A stretch of 64,000 nucleotides of DNA from Okibacterium fritillariae (GTDB taxonomy: Bacteria; Actinomycetota; Actinomycetes; Actinomycetales; Microbacteriaceae), in the NCBI RefSeq assembly GCF_900167575.1, contig NZ_FUZP01000001.1:1798001-1862000 (forward strand). The letters run 5' to 3'. Below the pieces are notes generated by a model. It was not told where the DNA came from. It was given only the letters and a program-made list of their open reading frames with translations, and ran no database searches. Positions 63,663 to 64,000 of this stretch are shown here, one piece after another; positions within the stretch are counted from its first letter, which is position 1; each line of letters starts with the position of its first letter. The position numbers and the translations under genes are program-made.

Positions 63663-64000
63663 TTAGTGCGTGCTCGGAGACGGCAGACCGTTCTCCAACG
63701 ATACGGTCGGCGGCGCGGCTTCTTCGGTAGGCGCGCCCTCGGCGGGTGCGTCGGGATCGGCGACGGTTGCGTCGGGCGCGACGGCGAGCGGCTCTCCGGC
63801 GATGAGCTTGTTCGGAATGACGCTCGACGAGATCAGCGGAACCGGCGTGTCGGTCGTGGCCGCGGTCGCATTGCCCGTGACCGATCCGTCGCTCAGGCGC
63901 AGGTAGGCGGGCGTGCCGTTGATGACCATGCCGAGCGATTCGGCGTTGGCGGCGAGGTATTGCGGCGACGAGATCTCTTTCACGTCGTTCGAGACGGTCT
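63663..64000 (-). CDS. ftsL: FtsL-like divisome protein, C-terminal part
   Basis: Partial: the frame is open through the right edge, so about 112 C-terminal residues are seen. VSNDVKEISSPQYLAANAES followed by LGMVINGTPAYLRLSDG is the typical end of the coiled-coil region of actinobacterial FtsL/septum-formation proteins, followed by a variable Pro/Ala/Thr-rich tail to the stop. The membrane helix and N-terminus lie outside. Position immediately before ftsI supports ftsL. Confidence 0.8.
   Translation of the reverse strand, partial: TVSNDVKEISSPQYLAANAESLGMVINGTPAYLRLSDGSVTGNATAATTDTPVPLISSSVIPNKLIAGEPLAVAPDATVADPDAPAEGAPTEEAAPPTVSLENGLPSPSTH

Overview
The window is 64 kb of high-GC DNA with the gene content of an actinobacterium, most likely of the family Microbacteriaceae. 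This is an inference from gene order and protein style; there is no rRNA to confirm it. Supporting signs are a dcw cell-wall/division cluster running into sepF-yggT-divIVA(wag31), an actinobacterial aa3/bcc respiratory set (ctaC-ctaD-ctaF and ctaE-qcrC-qcrA-qcrB with a di-haem QcrC), a DUF3043 protein, and many GTG/TTG starts. I saw no tRNA, rRNA, insertion sequence, prophage, toxin-antitoxin pair or CRISPR array.

Layout. 1-9.1 kb holds accessory and sensory genes: the N-terminal part of a phosphoketolase, a DUF2283 protein, a divergent LuxR-type response regulator/histidine kinase pair, a BLUF blue-light sensor with a small coupled partner, a CopD-CtaG fusion with a His-rich membrane protein, and an NmrA-type reductase divergent from an HxlR regulator. 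9.3-16.4 kb holds a lipid kinase and a UbiA prenyltransferase convergent with a tight five-gene operon: ArsR-type regulator, MFS exporter, type III polyketide synthase, methyltransferase and FAD monooxygenase. The last three match the srsABC arrangement for phenolic lipids. 16.4-26.8 kb holds an orphan small protein, a DUF1269 protein, a SulP transporter, a GH15 glycosidase, a secreted NlpC/P60 endopeptidase, dhaKLM and trpD. 26.9-35.6 kb holds the respiratory genes as two convergent operons, with a small SnoaL/HxlR module between them. 35.8-43.8 kb holds erpA, an M20 dipeptidase, DUF3043, pyrD, nrdR, hisD and a repeat-rich membrane protein. 43.9-64 kb, all on the minus strand, runs (in transcription order) ftsL, ftsI, murF, mraY, murD, ftsW, murG, murC, ftsQ, ftsZ, yggS, sepF, yggT, divIVA, lspA, rluD, dnaE.

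Most of the window is recognisable biology. The points most worth following are: (a) murE is missing from its usual place between ftsI and murF, where a strong hairpin sits instead; (b) the self-contained type III PKS operon with its own regulator and exporter; (c) a repeated pattern of short tandem arrays starting at or just after stop codons (periods 6, 12, 19, 34 and about 57 bp, plus a 41-bp array beyond a terminator), together with in-frame multiples-of-three repeats in several protein linkers; and (d) the regulator/enzyme module lodged between the two respiratory operons.

Starts were moved from the longest open frame where a ribosome-binding site, an overlap with the upstream gene, or family length supported it. 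Membrane-segment counts and residue positions were made by eye. No database search was run.
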